A stretch of DNA of 64,000 nt from Wandonia sp964447015 (lineage in GTDB: Bacteria > Bacteroidota > Bacteroidia > Flavobacteriales_D > Crocinitomicaceae): positions 62,001 to 126,000 of the forward strand of contig CAYUQU010000001.1 in NCBI GenBank assembly GCA_964447015.1. Direction: 5' to 3'. A model generated the notes under the pieces. The model was given only the letters and a program-made list of their open reading frames with translations, was not told where the DNA came from and did not search any database. Shown here in pieces: positions 18,115 through 27,507 of the stretch. The position numbers and the translations under genes are program-made. Every line of letters starts with the position of its first letter. The stretch's first letter is position 1.

Positions 18115-18834
18115 TTAGTTAAACCATTTGTATTTAAAGATGCAGTAGATGGCTCTAAACCCATCTTTCCAGCCTATTTTCTTTCCTTCTTCATAGGTTC
18201 TTCCGTAATATGAAATTCCAACCTCATAAATTCGGATTCCCTTCTTTTTCGCAAGCTTCGCAGTAATCTCAGGTTCAATTCCAAAGCGATTTTCCTTAAT
18301 CTTAATCGATTTGGCAATTGATGTGCGAATCAGTTTATAACATGTTTCCATATCCGTTAAATTCAGATTGGTCATCATGTTTGATAAAGAAGTCAAAAAC
18401 TTATTTCCTATTGAATGCCAAAAGAACAAAATTCTGTGCGGATGATGCCCCACAAAGCGCGAGCCATAGACCACATCTGCATTGTCCATAAAAACTGGCT
18501 TAATCAATAGATTGTATTCAGTAGGATCATATTCCAAATCCGCATCCTGAACAATGAGATAATCACCACTACACTCTTGTATAGCACGATTGATTGCAGC
18601 ACCTTTTCCTTGGTTTACTTCCTGACTAAAAAATCGAATATCCATTTCAGGGTTTCTCGCAATATAATCCTCTATACGCTCAACCGTTTTGTCTTTTGAG
18701 GCATCATTTACAATTACAATTTCTTTCGTAATCCCATGATCTAATTCAACTTCTTTTACCTTTTCAAGGATGACTTGAATTGTATTTTCCTCGTTATAAG
18801 CAGGAATAAGAATGGATAATTTTTTAAATTCCAT
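18115..18834 (-). CDS. GT2 family glycosyltransferase, DPM1-like polyprenyl-phosphate sugar synthase
   Basis: At 239 aa it shows a GT-A fold: SILIPAYNEENTI, IVNDASKDKT, GKGAAINRAI and the metal-binding QDADLEYDP motif. The length and the later GSRFVGHHPHR segment suit dolichol/undecaprenyl-phosphate mannose synthase-like enzymes without C-terminal membrane helices. It is followed after 4 nt by the GT-C gene, forming a two-gene lipid-linked sugar unit. The sugar is unknown. Confidence 0.85.
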   Translation of the reverse strand: MEFKKLSILIPAYNEENTIQVILEKVKEVELDHGITKEIVIVNDASKDKTVERIEDYIARNPEMDIRFFSQEVNQGKGAAINRAIQECSGDYLIVQDADLEYDPTEYNLLIKPVFMDNADVVYGSRFVGHHPHRILFFWHSIGNKFLTSLSNMMTNLNLTDMETCYKLIRTSIAKSIKIKENRFGIEPEITAKLAKKKGIRIYEVGISYYGRTYEEGKKIGWKDGFRAIYCIFKYKWFN

Positions 18835-18931
18835 GTAGTTATCAATATAATAATTGCCAAAAATGGCGAAAATTTATGTTTATGACCCTAAATATACGCT
18901 TGAGATTAAATCTTATTGTATTCTTAGAGAA

Positions 18932-20128
18932 TTAGTTTTCATTTATAGCGCGAATTCCTGGAAGTTCAATTCCCTCAAGGTATTCCAACATCGCTCCACC
19001 ACCTGTGGACACATAACTCACTTTGTCAGCTAACTCAAATTTGTTTATTGCAGCAACAGAATCACCACCACCAATCAGCGAAAATGCTCCTTGCGCAGTA
19101 GCATCGACGATAGCCATGGCTACACTAACTGTTCCCTGACTGAAATTGCTAAACTCGAATACACCCATAGGTCCATTCCAAAGTATCAATTTTGAGTTTC
19201 TGATTACCTCAGAAAAAATCTCAGCAGATTCTTCGCCAATATCAAGTCCCATCCAACCACTTTTAATTTGATTTGTAGGACATACGTGTCTCTCGGCTTC
19301 ATTCTCAAACTTATTCGCCACGACAGTATCAACAGGCAAATAGATATTCACTCCTTTTGCTTTGGCTTGATTCATAATGTCTCGAGCCGTATCAAGAAAA
19401 TCATCTTCAACCAACGAACTCCCGACATCACCACCTTGAGCTTTAACAAAAGTATAAGCCATTCCACCACCAACAATCAAGTTGTCTACTTTTTCAAGCA
19501 ACTTAGTGATAATGGTGATTTTTGAAGATACCTTAGCTCCACCCACAATTGCAGTAAGTGGCTTTTCAGTACTGTTTAATACTTTATCTACAGCAACTAT
19601 TTCACTTTCGATAAGGAATCCAAACATTTTGTCATTTGGGAAGAATTTTGCCACAACAGTTGTACTGGCATGTGCTCGGTGAGCGGTTCCAAACGCATCG
19701 TTGATATAACAATCTCCGTGCTTTGCCAAATCTTGAGCAAAACCTTCCGTTCCTGCAGTCTCCTGAGAATAAAAACGCAAGTTCTCAAGAAGCAAAATCT
19801 CTCCAGCCTTTAGGTTTTTAGAAAGCGTCCATGCCTTCTCCCCTACACAGTCATCAGCAAATTGAACTGGCTTACCAACCAATTTAGAGAGATGAGAAAC
19901 AAGATGCTTGAGCGAATATTTAGTCTCAGGTCCTGATTTTGGACGTCCTAAATGAGACATCAATACTACACTACCACCATTTTTCAACACGTGATTTATA
20001 GTTAACAGTGCGGCACGAATGCGTGTATCATCTGTAATTTCAAACGTTTCTTTATTTAAAGGCACATTAAAATCAACGCGGATTAATGCGCGCTTATTTG
20101 AAAAATCGTAATCGTGTATATTTGCCAT
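18932..20128 (-). CDS. pgk: Phosphoglycerate kinase
   Basis: The 398-aa protein is a full-length Pgk: RVDFNVPLN near the start, SHLGRPK, the INDAFGTAHRAHAST motif, KVSSKI hinge region and the C-terminal nucleotide-binding GGGDSVAA and STGGGAMLEYLEG motifs. It catalyses 1,3-bisphosphoglycerate plus ADP to 3-phosphoglycerate plus ATP. Transcribed away from ruvB, with 136 bp between the start codons. No clear promoter box was found. Confidence 0.98.
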   Translation of the reverse strand: MANIHDYDFSNKRALIRVDFNVPLNKETFEITDDTRIRAALLTINHVLKNGGSVVLMSHLGRPKSGPETKYSLKHLVSHLSKLVGKPVQFADDCVGEKAWTLSKNLKAGEILLLENLRFYSQETAGTEGFAQDLAKHGDCYINDAFGTAHRAHASTTVVAKFFPNDKMFGFLIESEIVAVDKVLNSTEKPLTAIVGGAKVSSKITIITKLLEKVDNLIVGGGMAYTFVKAQGGDVGSSLVEDDFLDTARDIMNQAKAKGVNIYLPVDTVVANKFENEAERHVCPTNQIKSGWMGLDIGEESAEIFSEVIRNSKLILWNGPMGVFEFSNFSQGTVSVAMAIVDATAQGAFSLIGGGDSVAAINKFELADKVSYVSTGGGAMLEYLEGIELPGIRAINEN

Positions 20129-20238
20129 CTTGTTTGTAAAATCAATTTCGAAGGATAAAATTAACGCAATATTTCGAATACTAAACTCAAATTAAGATTT
20201 GATTCTCTTTTTGTCGCTGTTCTGTCCTTGCTTTTTAC

Positions 20239-20246
20239 TATTTTTG
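20239..20246 (+). promoter_or_regulatory. -7 promoter box of ruvB
   Basis: TATTTTTG is an exact TAnnTTTG match. It lies inside the longest possible ruvB frame, so it argues for the internal TTG 20265 as the start. Confidence 0.5.
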
Positions 20247-20264
20247 ACCAAACGAATTACAACA

Positions 20265-21290
20265 TTGGATACATTCGACTATAGATCAGAAGAGATTTCA
20301 GGAAAGGACAGAGAATTTGAAAAAGTACTTCGTCCTAAGAAATTTGACGATTTTACTGGTCAGAAAAAGGTGTTGGAAAATCTTGAGGTATTCGTTGAAG
20401 CAACCAAAAAAAGAGGTGAATCCCTTGATCACGTTTTACTTCATGGTCCTCCGGGATTAGGAAAAACTACACTTGCTAATATCATTGCAAACGAATTGGG
20501 GGTTGGATTTAAGGTTACTTCAGGTCCTGTACTTGACAAACCAGGCGATTTAGCTGGGCTCTTAACCAATCTTGAGGAAGGTGATGTGTTGTTTATAGAC
20601 GAGATTCACCGACTGTCACCTGTTATTGAAGAATATTTATACAGTGCAATGGAAGATTATGTCATCGATATTTTGATTGACACAGGTCCCAATGCACGTT
20701 CGGTTCAAATAGTCCTAAATCCTTTTACATTAATTGGTGCAACGACACGTTCTGGCTTGCTTACAGCACCTCTTCGTGCACGTTTTGGAATCAATTCGCG
20801 TTTAGAATATTACGACTCCAAAACACTTACTGATATTGTTGAGCGTTCGGCAAGTATTTTGAAAATTGGAATCGATCAACCTGCCGCATACGAAATTGCA
20901 AGCCGAAGCCGGGGAACACCACGTATTGCCAATGCACTTCTCCGTCGTGTACGTGATTTTGCCGAGATTAAAGGTACAGGTACAATTGATACAGCGATTA
21001 CCAATATAGCGCTTGAGGCATTGAATGTGGACAAGAGCGGACTTGATGAGATGGATAACAAAATTTTGTCCACCATCATCGATAAATTTAGCGGAGGCCC
21101 AGTCGGACTTTCAACTATTGCGACTGCAGTTGGTGAAAATGCCGAAACGCTTGAAGAAGTGTACGAACCTTTCCTTATTCAGGAGGGATACATCATGCGT
21201 ACTCCCAGAGGACGTAAAGTTACCGACAAAGCATATAAACATTTGGGGAAAAATCTTGGCTTCAATCAAGCTGGTTTGTTTGGTGAATAA
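20265..21290 (+). CDS. ruvB: Holliday junction branch migration ATPase RuvB
   Basis: Starting from TTG 20265 the protein is 341 aa, the usual RuvB length. Walker A (GPPGLGKTT, residues 61-69), Walker B (LFIDEIHRL), the GATTRSGLL sensor-1 region, the RSRGTPRIANALLRRVRDFAE motif and the C-terminal winged helix are all present. The frame opens 66 nt earlier at a TTG, but those residues are hydrophobic, non-conserved, and precede the promoter box. RuvB drives branch migration with RuvA during recombination repair. Confidence 0.95.
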   Translation: MDTFDYRSEEISGKDREFEKVLRPKKFDDFTGQKKVLENLEVFVEATKKRGESLDHVLLHGPPGLGKTTLANIIANELGVGFKVTSGPVLDKPGDLAGLLTNLEEGDVLFIDEIHRLSPVIEEYLYSAMEDYVIDILIDTGPNARSVQIVLNPFTLIGATTRSGLLTAPLRARFGINSRLEYYDSKTLTDIVERSASILKIGIDQPAAYEIASRSRGTPRIANALLRRVRDFAEIKGTGTIDTAITNIALEALNVDKSGLDEMDNKILSTIIDKFSGGPVGLSTIATAVGENAETLEEVYEPFLIQEGYIMRTPRGRKVTDKAYKHLGKNLGFNQAGLFGE

Positions 21291-21309
21291 GGTTTAGGCT
21301 GCAAATTTC

Positions 21310-21362
21310 AAGACAAAAGACCCCACAATAATCTGGGCAGGCTTTTAGAAGATAGACTTAAA
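21310..21362 (+). repeat. Dispersed intergenic repeat (AGACAAAAGACCCC / GGGCAGGCTTTTA type)
   Basis: The stretch contains AAGACAAAAGACCCC, a short AATAAT core and GGGCAGGCTTTTA. Closely similar units occur at 52204-52234 and, inverted, at 47409-47450. The rest of the 21291-21498 gap shows no gene. Confidence 0.6.
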
Positions 21363-21498
21363 ACCTGTAGAGGCGGGTCAGGCCCCCTACCACTGGAGGC
21401 AATGTAGCAATTAATTCTAACTTCTAACAGCCTAAAAACAGCTTACTTACAACTCAAACATATTCCTTTTAGAACATTTAACATTCTCGCACAAAATA

Positions 21499-21519
21499 TT
21501 AGTTAACTTTGTAAACTAA
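21499..21519 (+). promoter_or_regulatory. Palindromic operator overlapping the marR -7 box
   Basis: TTAGTTAAC-TTT-GTAAACTAA is a 9-bp inverted repeat with one mismatch; the -7 box TAACTTTG (21504-21511) lies inside it. This is the expected position and form for a MarR dimer site controlling the efflux operon. Confidence 0.65.
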
Positions 21520-21538
21520 TTACAGGGTAACTAAATAT

Positions 21539-22018
21539 ATGCAACAAAATTCTGCGCCACTAGGACTCACTTTTGCCTTGCTTACAAGGCAGTATATCAG
21601 TATTCTAAGTAAACGCCTCACAGATTTACCTATCGAAAGGTATTTTTATCCTTTTTGGCTTATAGCAGAATATTCAGGTAAGATTGGACAACAACAATTA
21701 GCTGAACTTTTAAATGCAGATAAAGTTACCGTTGTACGTATCCTAGATTATTTGGAAAAAGAAGGTTTTGTAAAACGAAGAACAAATCCAGATGACAGAC
21801 GTTGTCATTTATTATATGTAACAAAAAAAGGGGAGCCTTTTGTAGAAAAAATTGGGCGAGCAATAGTTGAAACAGACAAGGTATTTCTTTCATTTGTAGA
21901 TAATTCAACTTTTGCAGATGAAATAGAGGAACTCGGAAATAAACTAAAAGAAATTCCTGGAGATCGTATTGCTTTACACTATGATAAAATAGCAGAAAAA
22001 AATGAAAACGATAAATAA
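21539..22018 (+). CDS. MarR family transcriptional regulator of the RND efflux operon
   Basis: The 159-aa protein has the MarR winged helix: GQQQLAELLNADKVTVVRILDYLEKEGFV (helices, about residues 51-79) and the wing RRTNPDDRRCHLLYVTKKG. Such proteins repress their own operon and are released by ligands or oxidation. The operator at 21499-21519 and the three efflux genes behind it support local control. Its coding region overlaps the start of the membrane fusion protein by 17 nt, showing translational coupling. Confidence 0.92.
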   Translation: MQQNSAPLGLTFALLTRQYISILSKRLTDLPIERYFYPFWLIAEYSGKIGQQQLAELLNADKVTVVRILDYLEKEGFVKRRTNPDDRRCHLLYVTKKGEPFVEKIGRAIVETDKVFLSFVDNSTFADEIEELGNKLKEIPGDRIALHYDKIAEKNENDK

Positions 22019-23030
22019 ATTATTCCCACTGATTGGGCTACTTCTTTTCTCAGCTTGTAAAGATGATTCACCTGAGTCATCAAAAAATGGCCCAGGAGAA
22101 TTGAAAGTAGATTTTGTCGTAGCAAACGAAATCCCAATGAATCATGTGATTCAAATTCCAGGTACTGTGTTGCCTTTTGAGAGTGTCGAAATTTTCAGTG
22201 AGATTTCGGGTCGTGTAGTGAGTATCAATTTCCGTGAGGGGCAGCGAGTAAAAAAAGGAGAATTACTTGTGCGAATAGACACAGAAATTCTTGAAGCGCA
22301 ACGCAATCAATTGAAAGTGGATTTGGATCTTGCTCAAAAAGACGAGAAAAGAAAAAAATCACTTTTGGACAGTAAGGCGATTAGTATGGAAGAATACGAA
22401 CAAGTTCAATCTCGTTTAAACAATATTCAAGCGCAAATTGATTACATCAGTGTTCAGATTAGCAAGGGAACCATTCGAGCACCTTTTTCAGGTCGATTAG
22501 GGCTGCGACAAATAAGTGAAGGAGCCTATATCACTCCTGCTGATAAAATTGTATCCATTGCACAAGATGATAAAGTAAAAATTGAATTTTCGGTTGCCGA
22601 GCGTTATGCTCACCGAGTTCAGTCCGGAACCACAATAACTTTGCGCACATCAACAGATTCTACATCACATTCTGCTAAGGTATATGCAACAGAGCCCATT
22701 GTTAATGCAAATACCAGAATGTTAACCGCTCGAGCAGAAATGAACGGTTCATCTACCGTTTTTCCTGGAAGTTATGTGGAAATAACCTACAATCTAGGAA
22801 AAGACGAAAACAGTATCATGATTCCAACAACAGCCCTTGTACCTGTTTTAAAAGGACAAAAAATCTGGCTAATCAAGGATGGAAAAGCAAAGAGCATAAT
22901 GGTTGAACCTGGTATCAGAACGAAAGACGAAGTTCAAGTGTGGGGAGATGTTAAACAAGGTGACACCATTGTGATAAGTGGATTACTAGGGATCCGTGAA
23001 GGTATGGATGTAAAAGGAAAAGCTGAATAG
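22002..23030 (+). CDS. RND efflux membrane fusion protein (periplasmic adaptor lipoprotein)
   Basis: The 342-aa protein has a lipoprotein leader (FSAC, Cys19), a biotinyl-lipoyl domain split by a helical hairpin (SGRVVSINFREGQRVKKG; coiled coil about residues 100-145), and beta-barrel and membrane-proximal domains (IRAPFSGRLGLRQISEGAYI). It joins the inner-membrane pump to the TolC channel. It is translationally coupled to marR, and the pump follows after 1 nt. Confidence 0.94.
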   Translation: MKTINKLFPLIGLLLFSACKDDSPESSKNGPGELKVDFVVANEIPMNHVIQIPGTVLPFESVEIFSEISGRVVSINFREGQRVKKGELLVRIDTEILEAQRNQLKVDLDLAQKDEKRKKSLLDSKAISMEEYEQVQSRLNNIQAQIDYISVQISKGTIRAPFSGRLGLRQISEGAYITPADKIVSIAQDDKVKIEFSVAERYAHRVQSGTTITLRTSTDSTSHSAKVYATEPIVNANTRMLTARAEMNGSSTVFPGSYVEITYNLGKDENSIMIPTTALVPVLKGQKIWLIKDGKAKSIMVEPGIRTKDEVQVWGDVKQGDTIVISGLLGIREGMDVKGKAE

Positions 23031-23031
23031 T

Positions 23032-26000
23032 ATGAATATTGCTTCACTGAGTATAAATCGTCCTGTTTTAGCTACCGTAATGTCTATTATGGTCATTATT
23101 TTTGGGTTCATTGGGTTCAATTACCTTGGCGTGCGAGAGTTTCCTTCGGTCGACCCGCCAATAATTACTGTAACTACAAACTACCCTGGCGCTAATGCCG
23201 ATATTATCGAATCGCAAATTACTGAGCGTTTAGAGGAATTTATCAATGAAGTTCAGGGAATTCGAACCATGACTTCTGTAAGTAGCGATGGGCGAAGCAC
23301 TATTACTGTGGAATTCGAATTAAGTAGCGACATGGATGGCGCAGCGAATGATGTGCGAGATAAAGTTGCCGCTGCGATTAGAAACTTGCCGCCCGATGCA
23401 GACCCTCCCATCGTTGCAAAGTCTGATGCCGATGCGGAAACGATATTCTCTTTGACTGTTCAATCAGATTCTAAAAATTTGTTAGAACTTACTGAGCTCG
23501 GAGTAAATGTCTTTAAAGAGCGTTTGCAGACCGTTCCAGGAGTGAGTAAAATCAATATTTGGGGAGAGAAAAGATTCTCCATGAAGTTGATGCTCGAACC
23601 GCTTAAAATGGCGGGAAAGAATGTGACAGCTACCGATGTGCGCAATGCATTACTCACACAAAATGTGGAATTGCCATCTGGGCGAATTGACGGCGAAAAT
23701 GTAGAGCTAACTATTCGAACGTTTGGCCGCTTAACCACAATTGAGGAGTTCAATAACCTGATTGTAGCAGAAGAAGGAGGTCAAATAATCCGATTGAAAG
23801 ACATCGGTTCAGCAGAATTACGACCGCTCAATGAGCGCACCTTGCTACGTGGAAATGGCGGAGTGCCGATGATTGGTATCGCCATAACTCCACAACCAGG
23901 ATCAAATTACATTGAAATTGTAGATGAAATTTATCGTCGTGTGGAGCAAATTAAAAAGGAGCTTCCTGAAGATGTTAAACTTGGTGTGGCATTAGATAGC
24001 ACAGTAAACATCCGAAAATCTATCAGCGAAGTGCAGGAAACCGTTGTGATTGCGTTTTTACTCGTCTTATTGGTGATTTTCTTATTCCTCCGAGATTGGC
24101 GTACAACTTTAATTCCGATAATCGCTATTCCGATTTCACTGATCGGTGCCTTCTTCATCATGTATATGATGGACTTTTCGATTAACATATTAACTCTTTT
24201 AGGAGTAGTGCTTGCCACAGGTTTAGTTGTCGATGATGCAATTGTGGTGATGGAAAACATCTACTCGAAAGTAGAAAAAGGAGAGAAACCTGTTGATGCT
24301 GCTCATAAAGGTTCAAAAGAAATCATTTTTGCAGTTGTTTCAACAACGATAACGCTGACCGCCGTTTTCTTACCCGTGATTTTCTTGGATGGATTAACAG
24401 GTAGACTGTTTCGTGAATTTGGAATTGTCGTCGCTGGAGCGGTAATTATTTCCTCTTTTATTTCGTTGACCTTGACTCCAATGATGAGTTCGAGAATATT
24501 GAGAAAGCGCAAAAAAGAGCTGTGGTTTTATAGAGTTACCGAACCCATTTTCAATGGAATGAATAATGGCTACAAAAATTCACTGAATCGTTTTATGAAA
24601 CGCCCTTGGATAGCTTTTATATGGATGGCTTTTTCCGTTTTAATTATTTTCCTAGTCGGCATGAACTTGCAGCGAGAACTTGCCCCAATGGAAGACAAAA
24701 GTCGTTTTATAATTCGCGCAACAGCTCCTGAAGGTACTTCCTATGAAAGAATGGACTTATTTCAAAATGAATTAATCGCTCTTGCAGATACCCTATCTGA
24801 AAAAGACAATTTACTGGGAGTTACTTCACCTGGGTTTGGCGCATCAGTTTCTGCAAATTCAAGTTTTGTTCGTGTAAACCTTGTTCCAAAAAATGAACGA
24901 AACCGCAGTCAACAAGAAATCGTAGATGATATAAGTGCTAAACTTAAGAACTACAATTTCGCGCGCATTTTCGTTTCACAAGAGCAGACTATTGGAGGTG
25001 GTCGTTTTGCACAATTACCTGTACAATATGTATTACAAGCGCCAACACTTGAAAAACTTGAAGAAGTATTACCTGAGTTCCTTTTGCGAGCTTCGCAAGA
25101 CCCAACTTTTCAAACTGTAGATGTCGATTTGAAATTCAACAAACCTGAGTTACAAGTTGAAATAAATCGGGATAAGGCAGCTGGTATGGGAGTGTCTGTT
25201 CGCGATATTGCAGAAACCATGCAATTATATTTCTCAGGACAACGTTTTGGCTATTTTATAATGAATGGTAAACAGTACGAAGTTATAGGACAAGCTCGAA
25301 AAGAAGACCGCGACGATCCTTTAGATTTAACTAGAGTGCACGTTCGAAATTCGACTGGTCAGTTAATTCCGTTAGATAATCTTGTGACCATTACAGATGC
25401 ATCAAGTCCACCTCAACTTTATCGTTACAACAGATATGTATCGGCAACGATATCCGCAAATCCGGCTCCAGGTAAAACAATTGGAGATGGAATTGAGACA
25501 ATGGATAAAATAGCAAGTGAACTACTTGATGATACTTTTTCTACAGCGCTCACAGGAACGTCAAAAGAATTTATGGAGAGTGGAAGTAGTTTAGCATTTG
25601 CATTTGGACTTGCCTTAATCTTAGTTTATTTAGTCTTGGCAGCACAATTTGAAAGTTTTTCAGACCCACTTGTCATCATGCTCACCGTTCCACTTGCTTT
25701 AGCAGGTGCGATATTAACGTTGTGGTTATTTGGGCATACCTTAAATATCTTTTCTGAAATTGGAATAATTGTGCTTGTGGGACTGGTCACGAAAAATGGT
25801 ATTTTGATTGTGGAGTTCGCCAACCAGCGCAAAGAAGCAGGATTAAGTGCCTTAGATGCTGTGCTCGATGCTTCCGCTCAGCGTTTTAGACCGATTCTAA
25901 TGACTTCAATGGCTACAATACTTGGTGCTCTGCCCATTGCCATGGCATTTGGTGACGCCGCAACAAGTCGCATCCCAATGGGAGTTTCTATAATTGGTGG

Positions 26001-26079
26001 TTTAACATTTTCTTTGGTATTAACGCTTTATGTCATACCCGGATTATATGTGTATTTAACGAGAAAGAAGAAATTATGA
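23032..26079 (+). CDS. RND multidrug efflux pump, AcrB/HAE1 family
   Basis: At 1015 aa this has the normal HAE1 length, with twelve predicted membrane helices and two large periplasmic loops. The proton-relay Asp pair is present in GLVVDDAIVVMEN (TM4) and the Lys in GLVTKNGILIVEFANQR (TM10). N-terminal RPVLATVMSIMVI and the FPSVDPP loop are typical. It exports drugs, bile-like compounds or lipids by proton antiport; the substrate cannot be inferred. Its stop overlaps the TolC start (ATGA). Confidence 0.97.
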   Translation: MNIASLSINRPVLATVMSIMVIIFGFIGFNYLGVREFPSVDPPIITVTTNYPGANADIIESQITERLEEFINEVQGIRTMTSVSSDGRSTITVEFELSSDMDGAANDVRDKVAAAIRNLPPDADPPIVAKSDADAETIFSLTVQSDSKNLLELTELGVNVFKERLQTVPGVSKINIWGEKRFSMKLMLEPLKMAGKNVTATDVRNALLTQNVELPSGRIDGENVELTIRTFGRLTTIEEFNNLIVAEEGGQIIRLKDIGSAELRPLNERTLLRGNGGVPMIGIAITPQPGSNYIEIVDEIYRRVEQIKKELPEDVKLGVALDSTVNIRKSISEVQETVVIAFLLVLLVIFLFLRDWRTTLIPIIAIPISLIGAFFIMYMMDFSINILTLLGVVLATGLVVDDAIVVMENIYSKVEKGEKPVDAAHKGSKEIIFAVVSTTITLTAVFLPVIFLDGLTGRLFREFGIVVAGAVIISSFISLTLTPMMSSRILRKRKKELWFYRVTEPIFNGMNNGYKNSLNRFMKRPWIAFIWMAFSVLIIFLVGMNLQRELAPMEDKSRFIIRATAPEGTSYERMDLFQNELIALADTLSEKDNLLGVTSPGFGASVSANSSFVRVNLVPKNERNRSQQEIVDDISAKLKNYNFARIFVSQEQTIGGGRFAQLPVQYVLQAPTLEKLEEVLPEFLLRASQDPTFQTVDVDLKFNKPELQVEINRDKAAGMGVSVRDIAETMQLYFSGQRFGYFIMNGKQYEVIGQARKEDRDDPLDLTRVHVRNSTGQLIPLDNLVTITDASSPPQLYRYNRYVSATISANPAPGKTIGDGIETMDKIASELLDDTFSTALTGTSKEFMESGSSLAFAFGLALILVYLVLAAQFESFSDPLVIMLTVPLALAGAILTLWLFGHTLNIFSEIGIIVLVGLVTKNGILIVEFANQRKEAGLSALDAVLDASAQRFRPILMTSMATILGALPIAMAFGDAATSRIPMGVSIIGGLTFSLVLTLYVIPGLYVYLTRKKKL

Positions 26080-27389
26080 AAGCATTGATTTTTGTTGTCA
26101 TATCGGTAATCGGAATTCACTCATTTGCGCAGGATTCTTTTACTTTGGAAACATATATATCCGGAATGTTAGAGAATGACTATGGAATTCGAATTTTGCG
26201 CAATGAGGAAACAATTGCAGCAAACGAAAATAATCCCGGAGCAGCTGGTTATCTTCCACAGATTTCTGTGTTAGCTGAACAAAACTGGACAGTAAATAGT
26301 GCGCGACAAGAATTTTTGAGCGGACAAATTAACGAGGCGGACAACGCAAGAAATCAATCTTTTTCAGCTGAAGCAATGCTAAATTGGACCTTTTTTGACG
26401 GTTTCAAAATGTTTGTCACGGACAAAAAGCTTGATTTGTTGGAGGAAAACGCCCGATACAACGTAATTGCCGAAATGGAAATGAAGATTTACAGAGCTTC
26501 GTTGGCATATTATACGTTGTTGCTATTACAGGATATGAGTGAAGTTTACACACAATCTATCACGCTGTCAATAGAACGAAAAGATCAACTTGAAACACGT
26601 TTGAAAAGTGGTGCTTCAAGTGAAATGGAATTGGTTCAAGTTCGCTTAGATTTAACTGCTGATAGTGCCATATATTTACAAAATCAACGTGCTATTGAAT
26701 TACTCAAAGCTGAAATGAACACCTTACTTGCACGGAGTCCTGATAACAAATTAGAAATTGAGGGAAGTCTACCCGATACTATTTCAAAACTTTCATGGGA
26801 GCAAGTAAAAGAAACGGCTATTCAACAAAACACCAGCATAATGCAATCAAAAGTCAACCTTGCCATTCGTGAAAAAGAGCATAAAGAAGTGTTAAGTCGC
26901 TATTACCCACAACTCGCATTTTACGCAGGGTACAACTATGGGAGTTCGCAAAATCAAGTTGGCTTCTTACTTTCAAACAGGAGTTTCGGTCCGCAATTCG
27001 GATTGACTTTGAGATGGAACATTCTTGACGGATTAACCCGTATGCAAGGATCTAAAAACGCCAAGCTGCAAATTGAAAATGCCCAGCTCTTTGAAGAACA
27101 GCAGACCCTCCAAATTCAGGCAGAATTGAAAAATGCGTTTGTGGAATATGAATGGGCTATCCGAAATTTAGAATTTGAATCTAGAAATGCACTTGACACT
27201 GAAGAAATTGCGCGTATAATGGAAAAAGCCTTTGAAGCAGGAGCATTAACTCCACTAGAGTTGCGTGAAATACAGTTCGCTATTGTTTTAACTCAAGGTC
27301 GTTTGCTGAATGCCAAACTGGATTATATAACGGCGACGTTAAATATTTCGCTTGCTACTGGGGACTTTAGGTCGTTGTTCTTGAATTAG
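26076..27389 (+). CDS. TolC family outer membrane efflux protein
   Basis: The 437-aa protein has a Sec signal peptide ending near SFAQ, then two similar halves rich in long amphipathic helices (for instance residues about 120-215 and 330-400), as in TolC/OMF channels. LPQISVLAEQNW and the late LTPLELREIQFAIVLTQGRLL are family-like. The ATGA overlap with the pump makes this the last gene of a complete tripartite operon. Confidence 0.93.
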   Translation: MKALIFVVISVIGIHSFAQDSFTLETYISGMLENDYGIRILRNEETIAANENNPGAAGYLPQISVLAEQNWTVNSARQEFLSGQINEADNARNQSFSAEAMLNWTFFDGFKMFVTDKKLDLLEENARYNVIAEMEMKIYRASLAYYTLLLLQDMSEVYTQSITLSIERKDQLETRLKSGASSEMELVQVRLDLTADSAIYLQNQRAIELLKAEMNTLLARSPDNKLEIEGSLPDTISKLSWEQVKETAIQQNTSIMQSKVNLAIREKEHKEVLSRYYPQLAFYAGYNYGSSQNQVGFLLSNRSFGPQFGLTLRWNILDGLTRMQGSKNAKLQIENAQLFEEQQTLQIQAELKNAFVEYEWAIRNLEFESRNALDTEEIARIMEKAFEAGALTPLELREIQFAIVLTQGRLLNAKLDYITATLNISLATGDFRSLFLN

Positions 27390-27507
27390 ACTCACGACTT
27401 TAAGATTGAGAACTAATGACACTTAATCTACACTAAACTCCCTTAATATTAAAAATAAGTAAGTTCGCTAAAATGATGATCAAAGGTCTTTTGTCTAACA
27501 TCTATAC

